From positions 1,054,001 through 1,118,000 of the forward strand of contig NZ_CANLNE010000001.1 in NCBI RefSeq assembly GCF_947492555.1: a stretch of 64,000 nt of DNA. The letters are read 5' to 3'. The stretch's first letter is position 1. Each line of letters begins with the position of its first letter. Below the pieces are notes generated by a model. That model was not told the origin of the DNA. It made no database searches and saw only the letters and a program-made list of their open reading frames with translations. This document shows, piece by piece, positions 1 to 10,693 of the stretch. Made by a program: the position numbers and the translations under genes. The DNA comes from an uncultured Roseobacter sp. GTDB taxonomy: Bacteria > Pseudomonadota > Alphaproteobacteria > Rhodobacterales > Rhodobacteraceae.

Positions 1-2
1 GT

Positions 3-140
3 CTGGCCTTTGGCGGCGCGGGCCATACCGTGACCACCCGCGCCGAACTGACCGAAGCCCTACACACCGCGATGACAGCTGACACCTTCACCGTGATCGC
101 TGCCGTGATCGACCGTGGAGCCTACGATGGCCGTATCTGA
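3..140 (+). CDS. C-terminal end of a CDS truncated by the window start, possibly a thiamine-diphosphate enzyme (oxalyl-CoA decarboxylase/acetolactate synthase-like)
   Basis: Open frame from base 3 ending LAFGGAGHTVTTRAELTEALHTAMTADTFTVIAAVIDRGAYDGRI*; overlaps the CoA-transferase start. Family call rests on about 45 residues and context. Confidence 0.4.
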   Translation: MAFGGAGHTVTTRAELTEALHTAMTADTFTVIAAVIDRGAYDGRI

Positions 141-1332
141 CGCTCCCATGGCGCTCGACGGTCTGGTCGTGCTGGACCTCAGCCGCATTCTCGCCGGGCC
201 GACCGCCACACAGATGCTGGGCGATCTCGGCGCGACCGTGATCAAGGTCGAGAACCCCAAGAGCAACGGGGATGACACCCGCAGTTGGGGCCCGAACTAC
301 GCCAAGGACGCTGCGGGCAACCCGACCGATCTGTCGGCTTACTTCATGGCCGCCAACCGCAACAAGCTGTCGATCTCCGTCGATCTGTCGAGCGATGAAG
401 GCCAGCACACTGTGCGCCAGCTGGCAGCGCGGGCGGACATCGTGGTTGAAAACTACAAACCCGGCGGTCTGGAGAAATATGGGCTGGATCACGCGACCCT
501 TCTGAAGGCCCATCCCGGCCTTGTCTATTGCTCGATTTCCGGATTTGGCCAGACCGGCCCCAACAGCGCACAGCCGGGATATGATCTTATGGCCCAAGGC
601 TATGGCGGGATCATGTCCCTGACCGGTGCCCCGGACGGCCCGCCGATGAAAGTGGGCGTGGGCATTGCCGACGTGATGTGCGGGATGTACGCGACCATCG
701 GCATTCTGGCCGCCCTACGCCACCGCGACAGGACCGGCGAGGGTCAGCACATTGATCTGGCGCTGGTCGATGCGCAAATGGCCTGGCTGATCAACGAAGG
801 CACCAATTTCCTGACCTCCGGTAAACTGCCGGAGCGGCGCGGCAATGCGCACCCGAACATCGTGCCCTACGATGCCTTTCCCTGCGCTGACGGGCACGTG
901 TTGTTAGCCGTCGGCAACGATGCCCAGTTTGCGCGGTTCTGCGATGCCTTCGGTATGTCCGCCCTTGCAGAAGACCCTGCCTATGCCACGAACCTTGCCC
1001 GGATCGAAAACCGCGTGGCGTTGACCGCAAAGATCACGGCAGCGCTGGCCGATTTACCGCGCAAAGACGTCCTGGCCCGCTGCCACGCCGTAAAGGTGCC
1101 CGCAGGCCCCATCCACACCGTGGCCGAAGCGCTGAACTCCGACCAGGCCAAGGCGCGCGATACCGTCGTGCAGGTCCAAGCCGCGGACACCGCGGGTGAC
1201 GCCGTTGCCCTTTTGGGCAATCCCCTGAAGTTCTCCCGCACACCAGTCACGTACCGGCACGCGCCGCCGCGCTTTGGGCAAGACACCCAGACCGTGCTTC
1301 GCGCCTTTGAAATCAAGCCCAAGGCGGACTGA
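127..1332 (+). CDS. CaiB/BaiF family (class III) CoA-transferase
   Basis: LDGLVVLDLSRILAGPTATQMLGDLGATVIKVENP and DLSSDEGQ motifs; ATG at 127 more plausible than GTG at 115. Confidence 0.93.
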   Translation: MAVSDAPMALDGLVVLDLSRILAGPTATQMLGDLGATVIKVENPKSNGDDTRSWGPNYAKDAAGNPTDLSAYFMAANRNKLSISVDLSSDEGQHTVRQLAARADIVVENYKPGGLEKYGLDHATLLKAHPGLVYCSISGFGQTGPNSAQPGYDLMAQGYGGIMSLTGAPDGPPMKVGVGIADVMCGMYATIGILAALRHRDRTGEGQHIDLALVDAQMAWLINEGTNFLTSGKLPERRGNAHPNIVPYDAFPCADGHVLLAVGNDAQFARFCDAFGMSALAEDPAYATNLARIENRVALTAKITAALADLPRKDVLARCHAVKVPAGPIHTVAEALNSDQAKARDTVVQVQAADTAGDAVALLGNPLKFSRTPVTYRHAPPRFGQDTQTVLRAFEIKPKAD

Positions 1333-1506
1333 AACACACCCGCGATATCGGCTTCATTTCGCCTGTATTCCGGGCTTATTCCTGAAACATTGGCGGAAAT
1401 CTAACACGCGGCTTCACGTTGGCGTGTACCGGCTGGCCGGAACCTTCGCGCGTGGCGTTATTGAGGTAAAGAATTGTTCTGTTCCGAGAATAAAGGCGCG
1501 ATCCTG

Positions 1507-2856
1507 ATGATGTATGATATCTGTAACAGCCCCGTTTCGCTTTCCACGCAAAAGGCGCTGGAGCACTGGAATGGCATGGTACGGGCGTTTCTGGCCCATA
1601 GTACCGCAACGCCAATCCATTTGGGTGCCGTGCTCACGAGCCATCCGGATTTCGCCATGGGCCACGCAGCACGCGGATTGTTCTCCCTGATGCTGGGACG
1701 TGCGGAGTTAACGAAAACGGCGCAAGAGGCGGCAATAGCTGCCCATCTGGCCTGCGCGAACACAACCCCAAGCTTTCGCGAGGCCGCCTGGACACGCGCC
1801 CTGGATCACTGGCTCGACGGGCACCCCACCAAGGCTGTCGCCGCAATGGAAGGCGTCTTGACCCGGCACCCCGAAGATACGCTAACAGCCAAGGTCAGCC
1901 ACGCCATTCGCTTCATTCTCGGGGATGCCACCGGCATGCGCGCCTCCATCGAACGGGTGCTGGAGGCGCATGGCCCCGATCATGCCTGTCGCGGGTTTGC
2001 CCTAGGGTGCCACGCCTTCGCATTGGAAGAAACCGGGGCCTACGACCGGGCCGAAGCCGCAGGGCGCGAGGGGCTGGCACTGGCGCCGGACGATTCATGG
2101 GGGCTGCATGCGGTCACCCACGTCTATGACATGACGGCGCGGCCCGACCTGGGGATCGCCTTGATTGAAGGCAACACCGGTGCCTGGGATCATTGCAACA
2201 ATTTCCGCTACCACGTCTGGTGGCACAAGGCGTTGTTGCACATGGACCGCGGTCAGCTTGATGTGGCACTTGGCCTCTACGACGCCCAGATTCGCGCTGA
2301 CAAAACGGATGACTACCGTGACATCTCGAACGCCACATCGCTATTGATCCGGCTCGAGCTGGAGGGCGTGGATGTCGGCCCCCGCTGGGAAGAACTGGCC
2401 GATCTTGCGCAGAACCGTACCGAAGACGGCTGCGTCGTCTTTGCCGATTTGCACTACATGCTGGCACTAACTGGAGCGAACCGTCCGGAGGCGAAAGCTG
2501 CGATGACCCGGCGGTTTGCACAGGATGCCGCGAAATCCGGTGAGATGCCAAGGCGCTATGCCGATCCCGGGATGGCGGCCCTTGCCGGGCTGAATGCCTT
2601 TGCCGAAGGGCGCTATGACGCGGCTTTCGCCGATCTGACCGCCGCACGCCCGACGATGCAAACTATCGGCGGCAGCCACGCCCAGCGCGACGTTTTCGAA
2701 CGCATCACCATTGACGCTGGCCTGCGCGCGGGTCGTTACGAGCAGACCGAAGCCGTGATTGCAGACCGTCTGGCGCGGCGCGCAGGACGGCCGGACCGTT
2801 TCACCACCACCCGTCTGGCCAGCATTCAAGAGGCCCGGCGGATCCCCGCACAATGA
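1507..2856 (+). CDS. tetratricopeptide repeat protein, TTC38-like
   Basis: ORF 1474..2856; HPEDTLTAKVSHAIRFILGD..., WGLHAVTHVYDMTAR, NNFRYHVWWHKALLHMDRGQ resemble TTC38-type proteins; start uncertain. Confidence 0.75.
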   Translation: MMYDICNSPVSLSTQKALEHWNGMVRAFLAHSTATPIHLGAVLTSHPDFAMGHAARGLFSLMLGRAELTKTAQEAAIAAHLACANTTPSFREAAWTRALDHWLDGHPTKAVAAMEGVLTRHPEDTLTAKVSHAIRFILGDATGMRASIERVLEAHGPDHACRGFALGCHAFALEETGAYDRAEAAGREGLALAPDDSWGLHAVTHVYDMTARPDLGIALIEGNTGAWDHCNNFRYHVWWHKALLHMDRGQLDVALGLYDAQIRADKTDDYRDISNATSLLIRLELEGVDVGPRWEELADLAQNRTEDGCVVFADLHYMLALTGANRPEAKAAMTRRFAQDAAKSGEMPRRYADPGMAALAGLNAFAEGRYDAAFADLTAARPTMQTIGGSHAQRDVFERITIDAGLRAGRYEQTEAVIADRLARRAGRPDRFTTTRLASIQEARRIPAQ

Positions 2857-2904
2857 TCGCAAGCCCCTGATGACAATTCCTTTTACACAGCATAAAGACC
2901 GGCC

Positions 2905-4146
2905 ATGACACTTGCCGACCCCGCCCATATGACCCCAAGCGCCTCCCCTTCGCGCACCAAACCTGCCCCCGTGGCAAAGCAGCGTGACGTCCGTCTGGAT
3001 TTCTTTCGCGGCATTGCGATGTTCATCATTCTCTTTGCTCATACGCCGGGGAATTTCTTTACGTCCTGGATTCCCGCGCGCTGGGGCTTTTCAGACGCGA
3101 CCGAGATCTTTGTGTTCTGTTCGGGCATGGCCTCTGCCATCGCCTTTGGACGCGCATACGATACCGTCGGCTGGCGGCTCGGCACGGCGCGGGTCAGCTT
3201 TCGGGTCTGGCAGGTCTATTGGGCGCACATCGGGCTCTTCTTCGCCGTGGCGACCCTGCTGGCCGCCATCGACATGACCGGGGCGTACGACAAGGTCTAT
3301 ATCGGCACGCTGAACCTGTGGAAGTTCTTTGCCGAACCGGGACCGCAACTCGTTGGGTTGCTGACCCTGACTTACGTGCCGAACTATTTCGACATTCTGC
3401 CCATGTATATGGTCGTGCTGGCGATGATGCCCCTGATTATGGCATTGTCCCGGGTGCATCTCGGTCTGGTGGCGGCCTTTGTTGGGCTTGTCTGGCTCTT
3501 TGCGCAGGAACGGCTGCTGGCTTTGGTCGGAGTTGATCACCTGAACCTTGCCCTCCCGGCGGAGCCGTGGTCGGACAGGACGTGGTTCTTCAACCCCTTT
3601 GGCTGGCAGCTCATTTTCTTTACTGGCTTTGCCTTCATGCGCGGCTGGTTGCCCAAACCTCCTGTTTCGCCACTGTTGATCGGTATCGCACTGGCTCTTG
3701 TCTTGGTGAACATCCCGCTGTCGAATATCGGCGTGCGTGAATTTGGTTTTGACTGGGCCCGCGACTGGCGCATTGCCAACAAGATGCTGATCGACAAATC
3801 CGATTTCGGGCTGCTGCGGTATGTGCATTTCCTGGCGCTTGCGTATCTCTGCTGGGTGGCGGCAGGCGACAAGGGTGCGCGGCTTTTAACACAAGGCGAC
3901 GGTATCGCGGCCCGCATCTGGCAGCGCACGCTCGCGATCATCCTGAAGGTCGGACAGCAGTCGCTCGCCGTCTTCATCGTGAGCATGTTCACTGCGCGGG
4001 TCAGCGGATTTGTCATGGATAACATCGGTCGCGACACATGGACTGTCGTGGCTGTCAACTTCGCAGGCATGGGTGTGCTTGTCCTGACCGCCTACGGCGC
4101 GGGCTGGTACAAATCCCAACCCTGGCGCAAAAAGGCGGTGCACTGA
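2905..4146 (+). CDS. opgC: OpgC-type multi-TM acyltransferase (osmoregulated periplasmic glucan modification)
   Basis: VRLDFFRGIAMFIILFAHTPGNFFTSWIPARWGFSDATEIFVFCSGMASAIAFG; next to opgG/opgH. Confidence 0.85.
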   Translation: MTLADPAHMTPSASPSRTKPAPVAKQRDVRLDFFRGIAMFIILFAHTPGNFFTSWIPARWGFSDATEIFVFCSGMASAIAFGRAYDTVGWRLGTARVSFRVWQVYWAHIGLFFAVATLLAAIDMTGAYDKVYIGTLNLWKFFAEPGPQLVGLLTLTYVPNYFDILPMYMVVLAMMPLIMALSRVHLGLVAAFVGLVWLFAQERLLALVGVDHLNLALPAEPWSDRTWFFNPFGWQLIFFTGFAFMRGWLPKPPVSPLLIGIALALVLVNIPLSNIGVREFGFDWARDWRIANKMLIDKSDFGLLRYVHFLALAYLCWVAAGDKGARLLTQGDGIAARIWQRTLAIILKVGQQSLAVFIVSMFTARVSGFVMDNIGRDTWTVVAVNFAGMGVLVLTAYGAGWYKSQPWRKKAVH

Positions 4147-5669
4147 TGCTACGTCGTGATGTTCTGAAATCCCTTGCCGCACTGGCTGCGGTGCCATCGG
4201 CCAGCTTCGCCGAAGAGCCCGGATTGCAACTGGGGGATGCGCAGCCCTTCGATGCATCCACCGTGCGCGCCCGCGCAGTGGAGCTGGCAGAGGCAGAGTA
4301 CACGCCGCGCCCGTTGATCCCCGAAAGCTGGCGGAACCTGACCTATGACCAATATCGCAAGATCTGGTTCGACGGGCGCAACGCGCTCTGGGAAGGCTCG
4401 CTCAGACCGCAACGTGTCGATGTCTTTCCGCCCGGGCTCTATTTTCCACAGGCGGTGGAGATCAATGTCGTCGAGAATGGCACCGCGCGGCCTCTCGCCT
4501 TTGATATGGGCGTTTTCGACAGCACCGACAAATTCCCCGATGTCGAGATCGACGCGACGCTGGGCTATTCCGGCCTGCGTCTGCGGGCGGAGTTGGAGCA
4601 AGCGGGCATTTTCCAGGAATATGCCGTCTTCCAGGGGGCCAGCTATTTCCGCGGGATCGGCACAGGCGAGACATACGGTTTGTCCGCGCGCGGACTTGCC
4701 ATAAAAACCGGCGATCCGATGGGCGAAGAATTCCCCGACTTCACCGCCTTCTGGCTGGAAACACCGCAACCGGGGTCCGGGTCTGTTTTGCTGCACGCCC
4801 TGCTCGACAGTCCCAGCTGCACCGGTGCCTACCACTTTGATATCTCCCACGGCGACACGCTGCGCATGGCGGTATCGGCGGAGATTTTCGCGCGAACGGA
4901 CATGGACCATGTGGGCATCGCTCCGCTGACCTCCATGTTCCTTTTCGACGAGACCATGCGCCAGCGGTTCGACGACTTTCGCCCCGCGGTGCACGACAGT
5001 GATGGCCTGCTCATCCACAATGGCGCGGGTGAGACGATCTGGCGGCCGCTTGCAAACCCACTAACGCTGCAGATCAGCGCGTTTTCCGACAATAATCCGC
5101 GCGGTTTTGGCCTGATGCAGCGCCCCCGTGAGTTCCGTGACTATGCGGATCTCGAAGCACTTTATCACTCGCGGCCCTCCCTGTGGATCACCCCGCAGGA
5201 GGATTGGGGGCAAGGCTCTGTCACCTTGGTCGAGATCCCGGCAGATCTGGAGATTTACGACAATATCGTCGCCTATTGGCGCCCGTCAGAACCCATTCTG
5301 GCCGGGCAAAGTCACCAGATGAGCTACCTGATGGATTGGGGCGACGATCCGGCCCCAAAGGCTGACATGCCGCTGCGCGTACTCAGCACGGCCATAGGCG
5401 GGCGCCCCGAAGGCGGCAAGGTGGTCACCATCGATTTCGAAGATGGTGCGCTGGTGCCTGACGATCTGTCACGGCTCGATATCATCCTGCGCGGCAGCGA
5501 TGGCACGCTGTCCGACGGGCTGGTGCAAAGAAATCCTGAAACCAATGGACCCCGTTTGGCGTTCACCTTTCAGGCGGGTGAAGCCAGATACATCGAATTC
5601 AGGGCGCAACTGCGCCTCGATGGCACGCCGCTCAGTGAGGTTTGGCTCTACAGGTGGACAACGGGATGA
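4146..5669 (+). CDS. opgG: glucan biosynthesis protein OpgG/MdoG family
   Basis: Signal-like MLRRDVLKSLAALAAVPSASFA, then YDQYRKIWFDGRNALWEG; start overlaps opgC stop (TGATG). Confidence 0.9.
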   Translation: MLRRDVLKSLAALAAVPSASFAEEPGLQLGDAQPFDASTVRARAVELAEAEYTPRPLIPESWRNLTYDQYRKIWFDGRNALWEGSLRPQRVDVFPPGLYFPQAVEINVVENGTARPLAFDMGVFDSTDKFPDVEIDATLGYSGLRLRAELEQAGIFQEYAVFQGASYFRGIGTGETYGLSARGLAIKTGDPMGEEFPDFTAFWLETPQPGSGSVLLHALLDSPSCTGAYHFDISHGDTLRMAVSAEIFARTDMDHVGIAPLTSMFLFDETMRQRFDDFRPAVHDSDGLLIHNGAGETIWRPLANPLTLQISAFSDNNPRGFGLMQRPREFRDYADLEALYHSRPSLWITPQEDWGQGSVTLVEIPADLEIYDNIVAYWRPSEPILAGQSHQMSYLMDWGDDPAPKADMPLRVLSTAIGGRPEGGKVVTIDFEDGALVPDDLSRLDIILRGSDGTLSDGLVQRNPETNGPRLAFTFQAGEARYIEFRAQLRLDGTPLSEVWLYRWTTG

Positions 5670-7570
5670 GCGAAGGTACGGACACGATGGGTGGGATGGC
5701 AGCCACAATGCCTCCTCGTGCGCCTTTGCGAATGCGCGCCCAAGATCTGTCCGCCTCTCCGGGCACTCCTCGGATTGCGCCGACACAAGGGCCCGAGCGC
5801 ACGATTGGCTGGCGGCTCGCCCTGTTTTTGCCAGCACTGATCGGCACGGCAATGCTGATGTCTGCCTTGCACGGCTGGCTATCTGAGACCGGCATGACAG
5901 GGTTGGAATGGGCGCTGCTGGCCCTGATTGGTGTGACCTTTGTCTGGGTCACCCTCTCTGTCAGCACCGTCGGCGTGGCCATTGCCGGGCTGCTGGCCCG
6001 GGAAACGGCCCAAGGCCGCAGCCCCAAAGAGGTGGTTCCGATGGATGTCGCCTTGCTGGTGCCCATCTATAACGAAGTGCCCAGCGACGTTTTTGGCAAT
6101 GCAACGGCGATGCTGGACGACCTTGCACGACGCCAGAGCGCGCACAGCTATACGCTGTTCGTGCTGTCGGACACACGCGACCCGGCCATTGCCGAGGATG
6201 AGCAACGCGCCTTTGCCGATCTGGCCGCCTCCGCGCCGGAAGGGTTTGCTGTTCACTATCGCCGCCGGGCTGCGAACACGGATAAGAAGGTTGGCAACCT
6301 TGTCGACTGGATCACCGGATGGGGCGCCGCCTACGAAGCCATGGTGGTGCTGGACGCCGACAGCCTGATGACCGGGCGCGCCATCGACCGCCTTGCAGAC
6401 GAGCTTAGCGTTGACCCAGAGACCGGTCTGATTCAGACCTTCCCGATGCTGATCGGAGCAGAAACCATCTTCGCCCGGTTGCAGCAATTCTCCAACATTG
6501 CGTATGGCTGGTTGCTGGCCGAAGGGCTGGCGAAATGGGCGCGTAGCGAGGGCAATTACTGGGGCCACAACGCGATCATCCGCACGCGCGCCTTTGCGGC
6601 ATCTGCCGGGCTGCCCCATTTGCAGGGGCGCAAGGGCCAGGCGGAACTGATCCTCAGCCACGACTTTGTCGAGGCGGGGCTCCTGCGCCGTGCCGGATGG
6701 CGTGTACGGTTTCTGCCGCGCGTCTCTGGCAGTTTCGAAGAGACACCCGGCACGCTGATCGATTACGTGCTGCGGGACCAGCGGTGGTGCCGCGGCAACC
6801 TGCAGCACCTGCGCCTGCTGGGCACTGCGGGTCTGCACCCGGTGTCGCGCTTCCATCTCTTCCACGGCGCAGTAAGCTATTTGCTGTCACCTGCGTGGTT
6901 TGTCTTGCTGGTGATCTGGGCCCTGCTGGGTGTCGACGCGGACACCAATGTCGTGCGCTACTTCAACGAGACCAATCCGCTCTTCCCGGATTGGCCGCCA
7001 GAGATGAGCCACATCGATTCCGCCGTCTTCCTGGTGATCATGTACGCCATGCTGCTGACCCCCAAACTTGTGGGCGCCGGCATCATCGCCCTGCATCCCA
7101 AGGCCACGCGGGTCTACGGGGGACGCGGCGCTTTCCTGACTGCCTTTCTGGTCGAAATCATCTTGTCGATTGCCTATGCGCCAATCCTGATGATCCAGCA
7201 GACCCGCGCTGTATTGCGCGCCATGCTTGGCCAATCCGACGCCTGGGCCGCGCAGTCGCGCCATGCCCATGCCTACCCGCTGCGCACCCTGATCCGGTTC
7301 CACTGGGCGGAGATCTTGCTGGGCTTTGTGCTGCTGATCGGCCTGGCCTCTGGCCTTGTCTCTCTCTGGCTCATTCCGATTGTCGCCAGTCTCTGCCTCG
7401 CCGTGCCGTTGTCAGCGCTCAGCGCTGTGCAACTGTCGCGCGCGCTGCCGGGCGGGCTGCGCATGCAAAGCCCGCACACCATTCGCGAACCCGCCATTGT
7501 CGGCCGCGCGCGCCTTGAGAGATCGCGGCTGCGCAATCTGTTGGACGCAGGCCAGCTTCCCGCTGAATAA
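5666..7570 (+). CDS. opgH: glucans biosynthesis glucosyltransferase OpgH/MdoH
   Basis: ALLVPIYNEVPSDVFGNATAML, VVLDADSLMTGRAIDRLADEL, DQRWCRGNLQHLRLLG; ATGA overlap with opgG. Confidence 0.93.
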   Translation: MSEGTDTMGGMAATMPPRAPLRMRAQDLSASPGTPRIAPTQGPERTIGWRLALFLPALIGTAMLMSALHGWLSETGMTGLEWALLALIGVTFVWVTLSVSTVGVAIAGLLARETAQGRSPKEVVPMDVALLVPIYNEVPSDVFGNATAMLDDLARRQSAHSYTLFVLSDTRDPAIAEDEQRAFADLAASAPEGFAVHYRRRAANTDKKVGNLVDWITGWGAAYEAMVVLDADSLMTGRAIDRLADELSVDPETGLIQTFPMLIGAETIFARLQQFSNIAYGWLLAEGLAKWARSEGNYWGHNAIIRTRAFAASAGLPHLQGRKGQAELILSHDFVEAGLLRRAGWRVRFLPRVSGSFEETPGTLIDYVLRDQRWCRGNLQHLRLLGTAGLHPVSRFHLFHGAVSYLLSPAWFVLLVIWALLGVDADTNVVRYFNETNPLFPDWPPEMSHIDSAVFLVIMYAMLLTPKLVGAGIIALHPKATRVYGGRGAFLTAFLVEIILSIAYAPILMIQQTRAVLRAMLGQSDAWAAQSRHAHAYPLRTLIRFHWAEILLGFVLLIGLASGLVSLWLIPIVASLCLAVPLSALSAVQLSRALPGGLRMQSPHTIREPAIVGRARLERSRLRNLLDAGQLPAE

Positions 7571-7780
7571 CTCCGGCACCTGACTCTGGGAATTAGGGGG
7601 TCTGGTACCCGCCATAGATAGGCATCCGCACATTCTTAAGGGGTGCCGGTGCCCCCGGAAGTTGGAGCGGCACTGGATCGCGGCCCGGTCACAGGCGACC
7701 TTCTGGCCCACCTCCGACCTGTGCGGAGTGTCCGGTTGATCGGTCTGGACACCCAGGCGGCTTGCCGCGCAGCGCTGTGC

Positions 7781-8617
7781 TCAAAGCCCCTCGTACCAGT
7801 CCAACATCATGCCTGCCCAGCCTTGCGGCACGACATGCCCACCGGGAAAGAGCGCGAATTCCAATGCGGAGCCGTCGGCACAGCGATCCCACGCCCGGCG
7901 CATAAATTCGCCCTTGGTGACATATCGGTCCGCGCGCAACTGGTTGCAGGCGTTTACCTCGCGCCACATGCGCAGCGTGTAGAAGATATCCCCCTGCACC
8001 AGCGCCTCCGGGTCCGTCGCGTCACTACCGCGCAGAACACGGCCCTCGAGCGGCACGGTGCCATCAGTCCACCCGTGGGTGTGCAACAGGCGCACGGGTC
8101 CCGCGCAGTCGGTCGGATGCGGGCGCCAGAAACCACCGGCCACCGGCGCATAGGCTGAAAAGCTGTCCGGCACGTCGCAGGCCATGTATGAGGTCATGGA
8201 GCCGCCAATGGAGAAACCGCTCAGGATCACGCGTTCCGCCGCGAAACCGAAACGGGCGGCAGCATCATCCCGCACGGCCTGCAGGAACGCAGGCTCATCG
8301 CGCAATTTCGGGCGGCCCGGGATGAACGACCAGCCACGCCCGCGCCCCTCCGCATAAGGCAAGCCATCCGGCGCGATCAGCACATAGCCACGGTCGAGCG
8401 CCGTGTTCACCCAGTCCTTGGGTCGCAGCGCGCCCTCCCCCGACCCGCCGAACCCATGCAGATAGAGTATCGCGCCCTTGACGGGGCCCTCCGGCACGCG
8501 CGCGTGATAGGTCCCCATCTCAATCGAGCAGGCCCCCGTGTCTTCGCCACAAGCGGCATGCGACGGTGCCGCCCCGCCCAACCAGGCCGCGGCGGCCAGC
8601 GCGAGGAACAGTTTCAT
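7781..8617 (-). CDS. secreted alpha/beta hydrolase, LpqC/PHB-depolymerase-like esterase
   Basis: Signal MKLFLALAAAAWLGGAAPSHA; LHGFGGSGEG, GFSIGGSMTSYMAC, HTHGWTDGTVP. Confidence 0.8.
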   Translation of the reverse strand: MKLFLALAAAAWLGGAAPSHAACGEDTGACSIEMGTYHARVPEGPVKGAILYLHGFGGSGEGALRPKDWVNTALDRGYVLIAPDGLPYAEGRGRGWSFIPGRPKLRDEPAFLQAVRDDAAARFGFAAERVILSGFSIGGSMTSYMACDVPDSFSAYAPVAGGFWRPHPTDCAGPVRLLHTHGWTDGTVPLEGRVLRGSDATDPEALVQGDIFYTLRMWREVNACNQLRADRYVTKGEFMRRAWDRCADGSALEFALFPGGHVVPQGWAGMMLDWYEGL

Positions 8618-8618
8618 C

Positions 8619-9119
8619 TCAACTCTCCTTGCGCAGGGGCAGTTCGCGTTTGATCCAGCCAGGCCCCGCACCGGAGCCCAGCATGCCTTCGGGCACGTCG
8701 ATAATGCGTGTGAACCCGGCCTTGGTCAGTTTCGCGCTCTGATGACGAGATCGCACGCCGCGTGCGCAAATCAGGGCGACGGGGCGTGTGGCGTCATTCC
8801 CCACGGCGGCCAGAAGCGCTTCGGTAAAATCTTCGCGCCGCATGTCGAGCGTTATCGCGCCTTCGCCGACGCCTGTCAGAGCCCATTCATCCGGCCTTCG
8901 GATGTCAACCAAGAGGATATCACCGGACAGGGCCGCTTGATGAGCTTCGGGCGCGCTCAGCGCGTTCTCGCCCGTCTCGGCCCAGATATTGAACCACCGT
9001 GACGCCACGGCGCCCGCCGTGACCACGGAAACAGTACCCAGCGCCAAAAAGCCTCGTCGCGTCAGACGCGGCGAGGCTTCCGGGGAACGAGAAGGCAGGT
9101 CCTTCTCAGTCATGATCAT
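8619..9119 (-). CDS. rhodanese-like domain protein with twin-arginine signal
   Basis: TRRGFLALGTVSVVTAG; LLVDIRRPDEW; active-site-like ALICARGVRS. Confidence 0.85.
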   Translation of the reverse strand: MIMTEKDLPSRSPEASPRLTRRGFLALGTVSVVTAGAVASRWFNIWAETGENALSAPEAHQAALSGDILLVDIRRPDEWALTGVGEGAITLDMRREDFTEALLAAVGNDATRPVALICARGVRSRHQSAKLTKAGFTRIIDVPEGMLGSGAGPGWIKRELPLRKES

Positions 9120-9640
9120 TCAACCGGTGCAGCGCTTTCAAACTGCGGGATCGCCCGGTCAGAGGCTGGTGCCGCTTCGATATCGACCCAATTCGATTCA
9201 GAGAGCTGGATGTTGCCGGGAATGTCTTCTTCCCAGAAGCCCACGACATTTTGGGTGATGTTGAGGTAGAGTTTGCCATCCAGAATACGCCATAGGTTCG
9301 GGTTGCCGGGCACCTTGCCGCCCTTGGCCACACCATAGGCGCAATGGCCATCGTACTGCGGCACATATTTTTCGGGATCGGCCTCGAACGCGGCCTTGTT
9401 GGCTTCGGACGAGAACGCGAACGTCGCGCCATTATAGGTCGATGTGATATCCTTGTCACCGGGCACCGCCGCAGGCTGCGCCGTGCCGACCGGGTTCTGT
9501 TCGAGGTCGAAATAGGCCACGACGTCATATCCGGACACAGCAAACCCGGTCGGATCAACGTATTGATCACCGGCCCAGGCCGACGACGCGATGGTCAGCG
9601 CGATGGCGACACCTGCAATTTTGAGGGGGAAGCGGTTCAT
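9116..9640 (-). CDS. secreted YHS domain-containing protein
   Basis: Signal peptide, then FAVSGYDVVAYF ... YNGATFAFSSEANKAAFEADPEKYVPQYDGHCAYGVAKG. Confidence 0.85.
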   Translation of the reverse strand: MNRFPLKIAGVAIALTIASSAWAGDQYVDPTGFAVSGYDVVAYFDLEQNPVGTAQPAAVPGDKDITSTYNGATFAFSSEANKAAFEADPEKYVPQYDGHCAYGVAKGGKVPGNPNLWRILDGKLYLNITQNVVGFWEEDIPGNIQLSESNWVDIEAAPASDRAIPQFESAAPVE

Positions 9641-9799
9641 CAGAAAACTCCAGTTCTTCAAGAGGATCATTAGGGGCGGGTTTTGAGCTCTTGGGATATT
9701 TAGACGGCGATCCCGCCGCTTTGCACCCTCTGTAGCGCCGCCTCTCGCCCTTGTGAAAATCACCGTGTTCCGCGTGAGGACAACGTGAAGGGACCGACA

Positions 9800-10594
9800 C
9801 TAGCGGAGTTTAGGCGGTTTGGCGGGGTCTCCTCCCGGAATGCTGGGTTGCTGTGGCGCGGGGTGCTGCAGCTGAGGTAAATCAAACCGCAAACCGACAG
9901 AGTCCATCCGAGGGGTCATCGGATCAGCGTGACGGAAAAATCCGATATCGATGGCACCCGCCTCAATGCCGGAGAACGTGAGCGCCTCACCGGCTGCACG
10001 CGCCAATGCGCCCTCTGCTTCCGGCACCGCTCCTACAAATCCGAGCAGATGCCCGCGCGCGCCAGTGTCATTGGTCACCCCCACGAGATAGGCCGTTTGT
10101 GCCAACCCAAGTGCCGTCGCCAGTTTGCCGTCAAGCGCGGTGATGAAATGCTCCGGCAGACCTTTCGGCGCATGCACCTGGACAATGGCGGCTTCGACCT
10201 CGCGGGGCTGATTGCTCAACGTGTCATGCAACCAGACTATTGCCGTATCCGGTAGCAGGATCGACGAAGGCGCCACCTCCAGATTAACGCCTAACCCGAT
10301 CCCCTGCCCTGCCAGCATCCCGGCGATCATCCGACCTGACAGCGCGACATAAGGCACCGGCTTGCCTGCAAAGGCGGCGAGTCGCTCCTCCCGGTCAAAG
10401 ACAAGCACATAGCGGGCATCGCCCAAATCGAAGAGCTCAGGCGATACCTGATCGCCCTCGTTCGCCTCCTCGGCAAGCATCAAGAAGAGCTCGCACTCGG
10501 CCAGACGCTCATAGAACCGCAGCCGGACCGCATCGTCACCGGGGGCCGCTTCCATCGCGCCGTGAGCCTGATCCAGTGGAGTTACTTCAGTCAT
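9800..10594 (-). CDS. SseB family protein
   Basis: RFYERLAECELFLML...YVLVFDREERLAAFAGKPVPYVALSGR...GLGVNLE. Confidence 0.75.
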   Translation of the reverse strand: MTEVTPLDQAHGAMEAAPGDDAVRLRFYERLAECELFLMLAEEANEGDQVSPELFDLGDARYVLVFDREERLAAFAGKPVPYVALSGRMIAGMLAGQGIGLGVNLEVAPSSILLPDTAIVWLHDTLSNQPREVEAAIVQVHAPKGLPEHFITALDGKLATALGLAQTAYLVGVTNDTGARGHLLGFVGAVPEAEGALARAAGEALTFSGIEAGAIDIGFFRHADPMTPRMDSVGLRFDLPQLQHPAPQQPSIPGGDPAKPPKLR

Positions 10595-10693
10595 GCACGT
10601 ATTTCCCCAGAGGTGAGCGCTGCCGTCGCAGCGGACACCATTTGAACGGTAGATTTTCAATGATCCCGCTGATGTGACGCAAATCAACGCCGG

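Noticed and set aside
5879-6865. 328-aa minus-strand ORF antisense to opgH
   Set aside because: Shadow ORF over a confident glycosyltransferase.
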